From the NCBI GenBank assembly GCA_029637525.1, contig CP072660.1, forward strand, positions 310,001-374,000: a DNA stretch of 64,000 nucleotides, written 5' to 3'. The notes beneath the pieces are model-generated. The model did no database searches, was not told where the DNA came from, and saw only the letters and a program-made list of their open reading frames with translations. A program made the position numbers and the translations under genes. Below are positions 50,564-58,629 of this stretch, in pieces (within the stretch, counting starts at the first letter, position 1; each line of letters starts with the position of its first letter). Origin of the DNA: Desulfurococcaceae archaeon MEX13E-LK6-19. GTDB lineage: Archaea; Thermoproteota; Thermoprotei_A; Sulfolobales; Desulfurococcaceae.

Positions 50564-51220
50564 ATGGAGCGTTTAAGTAGAATTGTCGAAAATATTTTGT
50601 CCGAAGATATAAGTGTCATAGATAATATACTTAACGTGAAGGATAATGTTAGAGAGAATGCTATAAAGTTGAGTCGTGACATCATCAGAGCGAGCGCCGA
50701 GGTTACAAGACTAATACATCTTAAAGACTTCTCATCAGCTAAAGAAAAATTGTCCATAGCGCAAGATAAAGCCAGGGAATTAATAGACCTGCTAAAAGAT
50801 CATCCCGACTTGTTTTATAGTGGATTAGTCTATAATTGCTTGAGCGAGTTTGTTGAAGCATACATTGTATACAACCTAATTGTCGCCAAAAGAATGCCTT
50901 CATATAAAGAACTAGCAGGCATACCATACATACCTTATCTACAAGGATTAGGAGATACCATAGGTGAGATACGTAGATACATCATAGATCTTCTTAAAGA
51001 CGAGAAATACGAAGAAGCCAGAGAATACCTCGATGTAATCGAGAACATGTATCAAGTACTAAAGAAACTCCATTACCCAGACGCTTTAACACCTGGTTTA
51101 CGCCATAAAGTTGATGTTGCAAGAAGACTTATAGAAGACACCAAAGTTCTTTACGTAAACACTATTACTGCATCACGACTACGGAAATCTCTCGAAAAAG
51201 TTCTTGAGAGCAAGACGTAA
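50564..51220 (+). CDS. Translin-family protein
   Basis: 218 residues from ATG 50564 (TAGGTGATG upstream). All-helical; conserved translin segments include IKLSRDIIRASAEVTRLIHLKDF, DLFYSGLVYNCLSEFVEAYIVYNL, PYLQGLGDTIGEIRRYIIDLL and ALTPGLRHKVDVARRLIEDTK. Archaeal translins bind single-stranded nucleic acid; role uncertain. Convergent with the next gene, overlapping by 42 bp. Confidence 0.88.
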   Translation: MERLSRIVENILSEDISVIDNILNVKDNVRENAIKLSRDIIRASAEVTRLIHLKDFSSAKEKLSIAQDKARELIDLLKDHPDLFYSGLVYNCLSEFVEAYIVYNLIVAKRMPSYKELAGIPYIPYLQGLGDTIGEIRRYIIDLLKDEKYEEAREYLDVIENMYQVLKKLHYPDALTPGLRHKVDVARRLIEDTKVLYVNTITASRLRKSLEKVLESKT

Positions 51221-52666
51221 TGTAGTAATTGCCTTTAAAACACTGTTTTTCAATAACCTAGCTAAATCAATTAGTTCACGAAATAGTGATTTCCCTGTAC
51301 AGCACATCTCTTTATATTCTCTCATAAACTCATAGGATAAGTAAAGCAGCATTGACACATAAAGTAATGATAGTATTATCATTGACAACCACATATACTT
51401 ATACAGCACATAGAACACTATGTAGTAATTGGCATATAGGTAATCAAGAAGCCTCCTTATATCAAGAAATGGTGCATCTTTAAATGAATTCACAAGCAAT
51501 TCATATGCATCATACCAAGCGAGATCTTCTGCTAGGAAAATATATCCCCTCACAACTCCGGCTGTAACAAATGTTAAAAATCCGTAAAAAGCCATTGACA
51601 CCATTGGGATCATTAAATACACTATTTTCGCTCTTAATTTAGTTACTATATTCCCTATATTAATAGCTAGGAAAGGCAGAACCCATACAAAATAGGGATT
51701 ATTACCTACTTTATTAAGAGCAAGTGTAATCAATAGCACCGTTGCATAGGCTAGACTACCACATTTTTCATCAACCCCCTTGTTTCTAATTAGTGTATTA
51801 ATTACATACAAGTATACTACAACAAATACCGGCACCCAAATCCATTTGAGGAAATCCGGTAAGACACGATAATCATAATGAGCTAAATAGAGAGGTAACG
51901 CATATAGACTTAATTCCTGTGGAATCCTATTGCTATGGAACGTAATAACGTGAGCTATGAAGTTTTCTGGAGAAAAATAAAGGAAAGGCATAACTATCGG
52001 TATGCCTATGGCGATGCATCCTAGTAAGAATTCAGCAACTCCACGTATTTTCTTTATTTTATACGAATCATACATATATAATGGTGCTAAAACGGCGGGC
52101 AAAGGCTTAATGAGTATAGCAAACGTGAAAACCATACCTGATAAGAATAACGATTTCTTTTTGTAAAGCAATATAAATGAAGCCATCAACCCAAGGGCAA
52201 CTACTAGGTCAAACTGATAACTTAACACTGTACCATAAGCAGCTATTGTTACAAGAAACCATTTACTAGTATTCCATCCATAGTACCTGTACAAATAGTA
52301 AGCTATCATAATAAACGATATTATAAGAGGAATCTTGACTATAAGTCTTAGAAGCACAAGCGAGGCATCAGAAAACATAAGCCCTAGTTCATAAAAGAAA
52401 ATAAACAACAACACAGCCATGGGAGGGTAAGCAACTTTATATTCAGGGCATGGACTACTATACGCATAAATATATAGAAGACCCTTCTTTCTAAATACTT
52501 CATCCCACTTAATGAAGTAACCAACATCATATATTAGCCAGGATGTTGAGGCTATGATTAATAGTATTATAAGTGAACCAGTGAGCGTAATTATGAATTT
52601 AGTTCTATCATCAAGCCTAAACCACATGTTCTTTACCGATACTATGGACTTCGTTAACATGGTCAT
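51179..52666 (-). CDS. Multi-pass membrane glycosyltransferase-like protein (GT-C type)
   Basis: 495 residues with about ten membrane helices (LTGSLIILLIIASTSWLIY, AVLLFIFFYELGLM, IPLIISFIMIAYYLY, FAILIKPLPAVLAPLYMY, and others). First extracellular loop DVGYFIKWDEVFRKKG resembles the D-x-x-Y/D-x-x loop of GT-C glycosyltransferases using polyprenyl-phosphate sugars, and AILIKPLPAVLAP is typical of DUF2029/GT87-type enzymes. Substrate unknown. Convergent with translin (42-bp overlap). Confidence 0.75.
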   Translation of the reverse strand: MTMLTKSIVSVKNMWFRLDDRTKFIITLTGSLIILLIIASTSWLIYDVGYFIKWDEVFRKKGLLYIYAYSSPCPEYKVAYPPMAVLLFIFFYELGLMFSDASLVLLRLIVKIPLIISFIMIAYYLYRYYGWNTSKWFLVTIAAYGTVLSYQFDLVVALGLMASFILLYKKKSLFLSGMVFTFAILIKPLPAVLAPLYMYDSYKIKKIRGVAEFLLGCIAIGIPIVMPFLYFSPENFIAHVITFHSNRIPQELSLYALPLYLAHYDYRVLPDFLKWIWVPVFVVVYLYVINTLIRNKGVDEKCGSLAYATVLLITLALNKVGNNPYFVWVLPFLAINIGNIVTKLRAKIVYLMIPMVSMAFYGFLTFVTAGVVRGYIFLAEDLAWYDAYELLVNSFKDAPFLDIRRLLDYLYANYYIVFYVLYKYMWLSMIILSLLYVSMLLYLSYEFMREYKEMCCTGKSLFRELIDLARLLKNSVLKAITTLRLALKNFFERFP

Positions 52667-52772
52667 AAGATATTCTACACCGTGGAAGTATACACATGCT
52701 ACGAGAATAATAAAGATTATAGTGTAACTATGTAGAGCTATTCAAGAGCATACACTAAAGATAAAGAAGGAG

Positions 52773-52846
52773 TGGGCCCGGGGGGATTTGAACCCCCGAC
52801 CACCGGGTTATGAGCCCGGCGCTCTACCTGGCTGAGCTACGGGCCC
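52773..52846 (-). tRNA. tRNA with anticodon CAT (Met, or Ile2)
   Basis: 74 bases. Acceptor GGGCCCG/CGGGCCC, anticodon loop CTCATAA, T arm CGGGGGTTCAAATCCCCCC region, discriminator A, no CCA encoded (CT follows). Elongator Met, initiator Met and Ile2 (modified CAU) all show CAT; the anticodon stem CCGGG/CCCGG with GGG:CCC pairs would fit an initiator, but the GGGCCCGTAGCTCAGCC beginning looks like an elongator or Ile2 species. Identity is left open. Confidence 0.88.
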
Positions 52847-52913
52847 CCAGGCCCTATTCATGTAAGTTTTTGGTAGGGGTATTTAATTTTAAGGGCTATT
52901 ATACTCTATTACC

Positions 52914-54170
52914 TCATGTACCCAGCTGCCATGAGCGTAGATATTGTTTCTGTTCTTCGGTAAGTTCATCTATTTTAATACCCATTGTCTCGAGTTTATG
53001 CCTTGCTATAGTCTGGTCTATTTCTAGTGGTGGGTTCATTACTTTGGGTGGAAGCTTCCCTCTATTATCATACAGGTACTTAACCGCCATGAACTGGTTA
53101 GCGAAACTCATATCCATTACTTCACTGGGATGACCCTCAGCCGCAACAAGATTAACTAGTCTTCCTTCTGCTAGAAGGTATATCTTCCTTCCATCACGTA
53201 GAGTGTACTCGTCAACATTTTCTCTTATCCTCCTCTTGGATACCGATAACGCCTCGAGATCAGGGATCCATATCTCGACATTGAAGTGTCCTGCATTGGC
53301 TAGGATGGCTCCATCCTTCATTACTTCTATGTGTTCCTTCCGGATGACCGCTTTGTTGCCTGTTGCAGTAATAAATATGTCGCCAACTTTGGCCGCCTCC
53401 TTCATCGGCATAACCTCGAAGCCATCGAACACTGCTTCAAGAGCCCTTATCGGATCAACTTCCGTCACTATAACCCTCCTGGCGCCAAGACCTTTAGCAC
53501 GCATCGCAATACCTTTTCCTACCCATCCATACCCAGCAACAACCACGACCTTGCCAGCTACAAGGATGTTTGTAGCCCTCAAAATACCATCAAACGTGCT
53601 CTGCCCAGTACCATACCTGTTGTCAAACAGGTACTTTGTATACGCGTTATTAACAGCAATGACGGGATACTTTAGAAGACCATCTCTCTCAAGAGCTTTA
53701 AGCCTAATAACACCGGTTGTTGTCTCCTCGGTGCCGCCGATTATACGTGAAGCTATATCAACATAGTCTTTATGGAGTATTGCATGAAGATCTGCTCCAT
53801 CGTCTAAAACAATGTCAGGCTTAGCTTCAACGACTTGTTTAATACACCAGTAGTAGTCTTCACTACTTTGTCCACGCCACGCATAAACGTTTATACCATA
53901 CTCTACTAGAGCTGCAGCAACATCATCTTGGGTAGACAAGGGATTGCTTCCAGCTAGATAAACCTCTGCACCAGCATCACGGAGAGCTTTCACGAGAACA
54001 GCTGTTTCCTTAGTTACGTGGAGAACTGCTCCTATCCTCAGTCCCTCAAAGGGTTTGCTACTACTATACTTCCTCCTGTAGAGCATGAGGACGGGCATAT
54101 GCTTTTCTGCCCACTCGATCTTTAGGGCGCCCTGTTTTGCTAAACTCATGTCCTTAACTTTGTATCCCAT
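52914..54170 (-). CDS. ahcY: S-adenosylhomocysteine hydrolase
   Basis: 418 residues from ATG 54170 (AGGTGA upstream; GTG 54179 is in frame). NAD-binding motif [20 protein letters not shown], substrate motifs [56 protein letters not shown], and C-terminal [16 protein letters not shown]. The enzyme removes S-adenosylhomocysteine from methylation reactions. Shorter than eukaryotic forms, as usual in archaea. Confidence 0.95.
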   Translation of the reverse strand: MGYKVKDMSLAKQGALKIEWAEKHMPVLMLYRRKYSSSKPFEGLRIGAVLHVTKETAVLVKALRDAGAEVYLAGSNPLSTQDDVAAALVEYGINVYAWRGQSSEDYYWCIKQVVEAKPDIVLDDGADLHAILHKDYVDIASRIIGGTEETTTGVIRLKALERDGLLKYPVIAVNNAYTKYLFDNRYGTGQSTFDGILRATNILVAGKVVVVAGYGWVGKGIAMRAKGLGARRVIVTEVDPIRALEAVFDGFEVMPMKEAAKVGDIFITATGNKAVIRKEHIEVMKDGAILANAGHFNVEIWIPDLEALSVSKRRIRENVDEYTLRDGRKIYLLAEGRLVNLVAAEGHPSEVMDMSFANQFMAVKYLYDNRGKLPPKVMNPPLEIDQTIARHKLETMGIKIDELTEEQKQYLRSWQLGT

Positions 54171-54326
54171 AGTGTTCACCTAGAGGAAACAATAAGGATA
54201 CAGTATAGTTAAAACTTACTGAAATATCTAGTTGATTACAATTATGTATCTACGCTCCAAAACAATATTACCTCCCTATCTGTTTAAGAAGCAAGAGAAC
54301 AGACGTTATCCCTGGTGCATTTAGTA

Positions 54327-54836
54327 ATGGAGAGGAAGCCTACACGTAAAGAAGTAATAGCGGTGATTGCTTCAAGGAAGCCATGGCTCATACCGCTCAT
54401 ATATACAATATATAGTCTAGGTGGCTCAGCAAAACTTGAAGAAATAAAGGAGATACTTAGTCTTCGCTCAATCGTGTTGAAACGAGGACTATGGTGGCTT
54501 CAGAAATTTGGTATAGCAACAAGGAAAAACGACAAGGTAGTCATGGACCCCGAGTACAAGAAAGTCCTCGACGAACTATTCATGGATATCTGTAAAACAA
54601 GAAATTACTATATCTTGAAATTTGGTGCAACTTACCTAGTCGTCTCAGTCAAGAGGACAAGAATTTCATCATATACTGTCCCAGCACAATTGGTTGAAGA
54701 ACTAGCCAAAATGGTTAATAATGTCTCGGCAGAATTCACACCAAAAGATCTCGCCGAAGCCATGGGGATTCCTCCTAAACTAGCTTATCGAGTTGTTAAA
54801 ACAAGGAAACTCCTCATCGAGTGCTCTAAGAAGTAA
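54327..54836 (+). CDS. Helix-turn-helix DNA-binding protein
   Basis: 169 residues from ATG 54327. N-terminal wHTH: PWLIPLIYTIYSLGGSAKLEEIKEILSLRSIVLKRGLWWLQKFGIATRKND; a second HTH-like element near the C-terminus (FTPKDLAEAMGIPPKLAYRVVKTRKLL). A two-HTH archaeal regulator family I cannot name. The C/D box RNA candidate lies directly beyond its stop on the other strand. Confidence 0.74.
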   Translation: MERKPTRKEVIAVIASRKPWLIPLIYTIYSLGGSAKLEEIKEILSLRSIVLKRGLWWLQKFGIATRKNDKVVMDPEYKKVLDELFMDICKTRNYYILKFGATYLVVSVKRTRISSYTVPAQLVEELAKMVNNVSAEFTPKDLAEAMGIPPKLAYRVVKTRKLLIECSKK

Positions 54837-54893
54837 TCAGCATCGCAGGGCATCAACATCCGTAATTTCTGTGTCGGAGGTTTTCATCATCGA
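54835..54893 (-). ncRNA. C/D box sRNA candidate A
   Basis: On the minus strand: box C GATGATGA (54884-54891), a 12-base guide, D' box CAGA (54868-54871), eight bases, C' box ATGTTGA (54853-54859), a second 12-base guide, and D box CTGA (54837-54840). Two equal 12-base guides are the classical archaeal 2'-O-methylation guide RNA. D' and C' are slightly degenerate, as is usual. The D box overlaps the last codon and stop region of the convergent regulator gene. No target was worked out. Confidence 0.68.
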
Positions 54894-54980
54894 GAAGTAC
54901 TAACATAATAAGAAACTAATATAAGTATCTCGAGAACTCATATAGTAAAACAATCAATCCATATGCCAAGAGAAGAATCA

Positions 54981-55058
54981 TGGTGGGCCCGCGGGGATTT
55001 GAACCCCGGACCTCCGCCGTGTGAGGGCGGCGTCCTAACCAGGCTAGACGACGGGCCC
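54981..55058 (-). tRNA. tRNA-Val (CAC)
   Basis: Acceptor GGGCCCG/CGGGCCC, D arm TCTAGCCTGGTTAGGA, anticodon loop CTCACAC giving CAC, T arm CGGGGTTCAAATCCCCG, discriminator A and an encoded CCA (54981-54983). No intron. A fragment of an integrase-like gene ends exactly at its 5' edge. Confidence 0.95.
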
Positions 55059-55272
55059 CCTGGTTCTCGTTTCCCTTTATTGTTACCGCTAGGGTTATTA
55101 GTTCTTTTGCGGTGATCATATGGAGCAGCTTATCGAGCAGCTCATCAGTAATGCGTCGTCTACGATTCTTAATCATATTCCCATATGGTCCACTAAGCCC
55201 TAGCTCTCTGTAGCTCACATTCTTTACCTTCGTAACATACATGAAGAGTACCCAGCGGAAATCCTGGCTCAC
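55059..55272 (-). pseudogene. Integrase N-terminal fragment abutting tRNA-Val
   Basis: About 71 codons from GTG 55272 up to the tRNA; in-frame stop upstream at 55284. The segment VSYRELGLSGPYGNMIKNRR followed by RRITDELLDKLLHMITAKEL matches the layout of the int(N) fragment of this window (ITPRDLGITRVYKSMLKKGL then KPSLELCRKMLKL) and of crenarchaeal integrase heads in general. No catalytic part is nearby. The frame continues without a stop in sense direction through the whole tRNA-Val (to 54916), which need not be meaningful. Probably a relic of an earlier element. Confidence 0.55.
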
Positions 55273-55284
55273 TCTGCACCACTA

Positions 55285-55613
55285 GTTTATGATATACCAG
55301 TTGATCCCTTGAAACTATAGAGGTAGAAATACACTTCCAAATCAAGCAATATGCTCAAGAGAAGAAAGTTGTCTTATACATCAATAGTTTAATGGAGTGA
55401 TCGACACTATAATGTCCTCAAGTAAACATGTTAATAGCGATCCAACTAGGTACATTAAGAATAGTAGTTTAGTATAAGATATTATTATGATGGTAGGTTT
55501 CCATTATTCTCTTTGTAATAGCATTTGATAACGGTTACTGTGTAAGTTACTGTATATTTTAAATAGTAGTTAAGACAAATAATGAAGCAAGACTTAGAAA
55601 ACCATTGGTGAAC
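55285..55613. other. Gene-free A+T-rich region
   Basis: About 330 bases between the integrase relic and the small membrane gene. No gene, RNA or repeat found. TATA-like TTTTAAATAG near 55557 probably belongs to the gene at 55614. If the relic is real, this stretch could be more remains of the lost element. Confidence 0.5.
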
Positions 55614-55985
55614 ATGTTGAAACATATGGTGTTAAAGGCGTTTGGTTCTCTAATCCTACTATTATTCTTCATGGCTTATATTAATACACCTCGAAATGTG
55701 TTATTGATCAGCCTGGTAGTTGGAGTCTCATTACTTTTGTGTTATACTGTAATATCCATACTGATAGATGTACCGCTTCGTAGATATTATGGAACAATTG
55801 TTTCCATAGGCATAAAGGCACTTGCAATAGCAATGGTAGCATTCTTAGCAGTAATTGTTTTCTTTGCAAACAAGGAACCTACTCTCACCACCTCAATAAT
55901 GCTTTTATCAACATACTTTATCATCTACTGGTACGAGCTTTTAAAGGAAGAAATAAAATATAAGCAGAAAATCAAAATATCATAA
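55614..55985 (+). CDS. Small membrane protein, four hydrophobic segments
   Basis: 123 residues from ATG 55614 (TTGGTG upstream). Hydrophobic helices: AFGSLILLLFFMAYI, NVLLISLVVGVSLLLCYTVISILI, GIKALAIAMVAFLAVIVFFA and LTTSIMLLSTYFIIYWYELL, then a Lys-rich tail. No family recognised. Stands alone next to the integrase relic and a long empty region. Confidence 0.6.
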   Translation: MLKHMVLKAFGSLILLLFFMAYINTPRNVLLISLVVGVSLLLCYTVISILIDVPLRRYYGTIVSIGIKALAIAMVAFLAVIVFFANKEPTLTTSIMLLSTYFIIYWYELLKEEIKYKQKIKIS

Positions 55986-56507
55986 TATACAACATTAGTA
56001 ATCAAATAATATCAAAAATATACAAACAATAGTCAGTAAAAGAGAACTATACAACATTATATTTTCTCTATATCATATATAGACGATGCCTAAGGACCTG
56101 GCATATACATATTCATATTGCCAGCTCTAATAATACATTAGATAATACATAAAGCATTAGGCGACGTCTCGGTATTACCCTACTTAGTGCCCAAAGGAGA
56201 CTTTCAGTAGTAGGAGCCCCAGCTATCTCGTAATTCCTCAAGAACGTTGTAACGGATTCTATTTAGGTATACAGAGATTCGCATCTTGACGAGTCTATAT
56301 CAGCTTTATGCTCTACAATGTAAGGGTATCAACCTAAACTAGGCTTAGGCAATAATCCTTTCCATTCGTTTATAATCCAGTGGCCTACAGAAGTTTTTAA
56401 AGACCTTGCAATCACATAATCGCTATTTACATGTCATAAGAATATTTATAAGCCTCGTCTAGTGTTATTAGGGCTAGCAATAGATACATTGTATCTGGTG
56501 ATCTTGT
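55986..56507. other. Empty 520-base region
   Basis: No convincing gene. A somewhat G+C-richer patch at 56160-56240 contains short inverted segments (CCTAC...GTAGG) but no recognised element; a transposon remnant was considered and not supported. The right end holds the promoter of eL38: AATATTTATAAGCC near 56443. Confidence 0.55.
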
Positions 56508-56723
56508 ATGCCCAAGGAGATTACTGATAGAGATAAGTTTATGGAGATTGTAGAAAGAGCTGAAGAAATTAGAGTTAAAAAGCTTGAGAAAGAGGGTATA
56601 GCAAAAGTAAAAGCCAGAACTAAAAGATACCTATACACAATAAAGATCCCACTAGACCAGCTTGATGAATTCCTTCAAAAGATCAAGGAGAAAGTCGGTG
56701 AGGAAAAGATAGTTTATTTCTAA
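56508..56723 (+). CDS. rpl38e: Ribosomal protein eL38
   Basis: 71-residue large-subunit protein, found in Crenarchaeota and eukaryotes: MPKEITDRDKFMEIVERAEE, then a basic VKARTKRYLYTIKI strand and PLDQLDEFLQKIKEK helix. ATG start with GGTGAT upstream. Converges with the aCPSF2 gene four bases apart. Confidence 0.9.
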   Translation: MPKEITDRDKFMEIVERAEEIRVKKLEKEGIAKVKARTKRYLYTIKIPLDQLDEFLQKIKEKVGEEKIVYF

Positions 56724-56727
56724 CTTT

Positions 56728-58017
56728 CTAGGCCTCCACTGTTATTGTCTCACCATTGCTAGGAGTGTAGATGTTAATATCATCTCCAAGTTCTTCTCTA
56801 ATCTTGTTAGCAAGATAGTTTCTAGAACTATCTTCTCCATGAATTATAACAATATTCTTTAATGTATGGCGGTAGTGTACTACAATATTCAGCAACCCAT
56901 CTCTACCAGCATGACTGGAGAGATCGAACCATTGCAGTCTAGCCTTGATCTTTATACCAAGTTCTTCTATTTCTCCTTTCTCAAGAATCATGTGCCCGGG
57001 ACTATCAAGAGACTGGTAGCTTACGAGAAATACAGCATTCTTTTCATTAGACCCTAGTTTCTTCAAGTAGTAGAGAGCAGGTCCTCCTTTCAGCATTCCT
57101 GCCGATGAAACTATTACGCATGGCCTCTTCCACGCTTTCCTTCTATCCTCCCATCCACGTATAAACCTTGTATTCTCTACAGCTCTACGAAACATATCGG
57201 GATCACGTAAAAACTTCTTGTTCCTCAAATAAATCTCTGTTATTTCTCTTGACATGCCATCAAGATATACAGGGACATGCGGTAGCTCGGCTGCAAGAAG
57301 AGAAATGACTTCTTGGCTTCTACCAACACTAAAAGCGGGTATTAAAACAGTACCACCATCATTAATAACTTCTTCTACTGCTTCAACAAGCTTCTTCTCC
57401 ACGAGATACCTTGGAGGATGTTTTACTCCACCATAAGTAGACTCGATAATCAACGTATCAACTTTGTAAGGCCAAAGTTCTGCTTTGGAGAGAGTCCATG
57501 TCTGTATAGTGTTTATATCCCCAGTATACATGATCTTGTGACCACTTGGAGTAGTCAAGTACGTTATCATACTACCCAGTATGTGACCTGCACTCGTCAC
57601 AAGAATATTATAGTCATTAACATCAACATCCTCACCATAGTCGAGTAACAAGGAGTTATCCATCATTGCCTGGACTTCTCCTTCCTCATAATCAATATAG
57701 TATCCTGAAAGCTTCATGAAGTCCTTTATGAGGATCTCGCCAATGACCTGTGTAGGCTTAGTCATTATGGATAATGGGCGTGCCGATATGTAGAGCATGG
57801 GGACAGCACCAATATGGTCAAGGTGGGCATGAGAAACAACAACAGCCGCTACATCAACAGGTCTTATATGCTCGGGAAACTGTGGGCGACCCTCCTCGTC
57901 AAAATTAACACCATAGTCAAGAAGAATTCCTTTCTTCTTTACAGTATCTCTCACATAAATCGCTGCCCTACCGACCTCGCCCCCGCTACCAAGCACTTTT
58001 ATTTCAACACTAGCCAT
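56728..58017 (-). CDS. beta-CASP ribonuclease (aCPSF2-like)
   Basis: 429 residues without N-terminal KH domains. Metallo-beta-lactamase motifs HAHLDHIG, SAGHILGS and YTGDIN; beta-CASP motifs ESTYGG, IPAFSVGRSQEV and the final IIHGED. It is the intact crenarchaeal CPSF73-type endo/exonuclease, with roles in RNA end processing and turnover. More canonical than the divergent gene at 3265-4617. Confidence 0.92.
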   Translation of the reverse strand: MASVEIKVLGSGGEVGRAAIYVRDTVKKKGILLDYGVNFDEEGRPQFPEHIRPVDVAAVVVSHAHLDHIGAVPMLYISARPLSIMTKPTQVIGEILIKDFMKLSGYYIDYEEGEVQAMMDNSLLLDYGEDVDVNDYNILVTSAGHILGSMITYLTTPSGHKIMYTGDINTIQTWTLSKAELWPYKVDTLIIESTYGGVKHPPRYLVEKKLVEAVEEVINDGGTVLIPAFSVGRSQEVISLLAAELPHVPVYLDGMSREITEIYLRNKKFLRDPDMFRRAVENTRFIRGWEDRRKAWKRPCVIVSSAGMLKGGPALYYLKKLGSNEKNAVFLVSYQSLDSPGHMILEKGEIEELGIKIKARLQWFDLSSHAGRDGLLNIVVHYRHTLKNIVIIHGEDSSRNYLANKIREELGDDINIYTPSNGETITVEA

Positions 58018-58169
58018 ACCCTACTACTCCTCCCGAATAACGACTCCACATTAAGCTCTCATCTCATAAATAAGATCACACCCTTATTAACTTGTTTAAA
58101 ACATAAAACTAGTCTCAACATAAATATACAGGAGATAACAAAGCTTATCACAAGGGAGAGTGTACTACA

Positions 58170-58541
58170 GTGATCCCAGGTCTTTCGCCACGTGATTTAA
58201 AGAAAATGCTTAAACGCATGGGTATAAACGTTGTTGAAATAGACAATGTTGAAAAAGTAATTATTGTAACAAGAGATAAAGAGATAACGATTATTGAGCC
58301 CCAAGTAATGCTCTTTGATGCTGGTAAACAAAAAATCTACCAGATCGTAGCAGAAGAAGTTGAAGAAGAAAAACGTGCCCTCGGAGAAGAAAAAGAAGAG
58401 ATCGAGATAAGCGAAGAAGACGTATTATTTGTTGCAGAACAAGCAGGAGTATCACCTGATGAAGCAAGAGAAGCATTAATCAAGGCAAAAGGTGATCTAG
58501 CCGAAGCAATACTGCTTCTTAAAGAGGAGAAGAAAAATTAG
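58170..58541 (+). CDS. nac: Nascent polypeptide-associated complex protein
   Basis: 123 residues. NAC domain (PRDLKKMLKRMGINVVEIDNVEKVIIVTRDKEITI) and C-terminal UBA domain (ISEEDVLFVAEQAGVSPDEAREALIKAKGDLAEAILLL), with a charged linker. Archaeal NAC forms a homodimer at the ribosomal exit. GTG start behind GGGAG. Sits between aCPSF2 and polB. Confidence 0.94.
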   Translation: MIPGLSPRDLKKMLKRMGINVVEIDNVEKVIIVTRDKEITIIEPQVMLFDAGKQKIYQIVAEEVEEEKRALGEEKEEIEISEEDVLFVAEQAGVSPDEAREALIKAKGDLAEAILLLKEEKKN

Positions 58542-58629
58542 ATGAAGAGATAAAAGATTTTTCAACTGCTCATGAAGATACCATAGTTTTCTGGGAACAC
58601 ACTCCCGGTCTCTCCTCATACGTTTATTG

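Noticed and set aside
56160-56240. Possible remnant of an IS605-type TnpB gene or small inverted-repeat element
   Set aside because: Only a short translated stretch and five-base inverted arms; no zinc-finger or catalytic motif and no clear ends.
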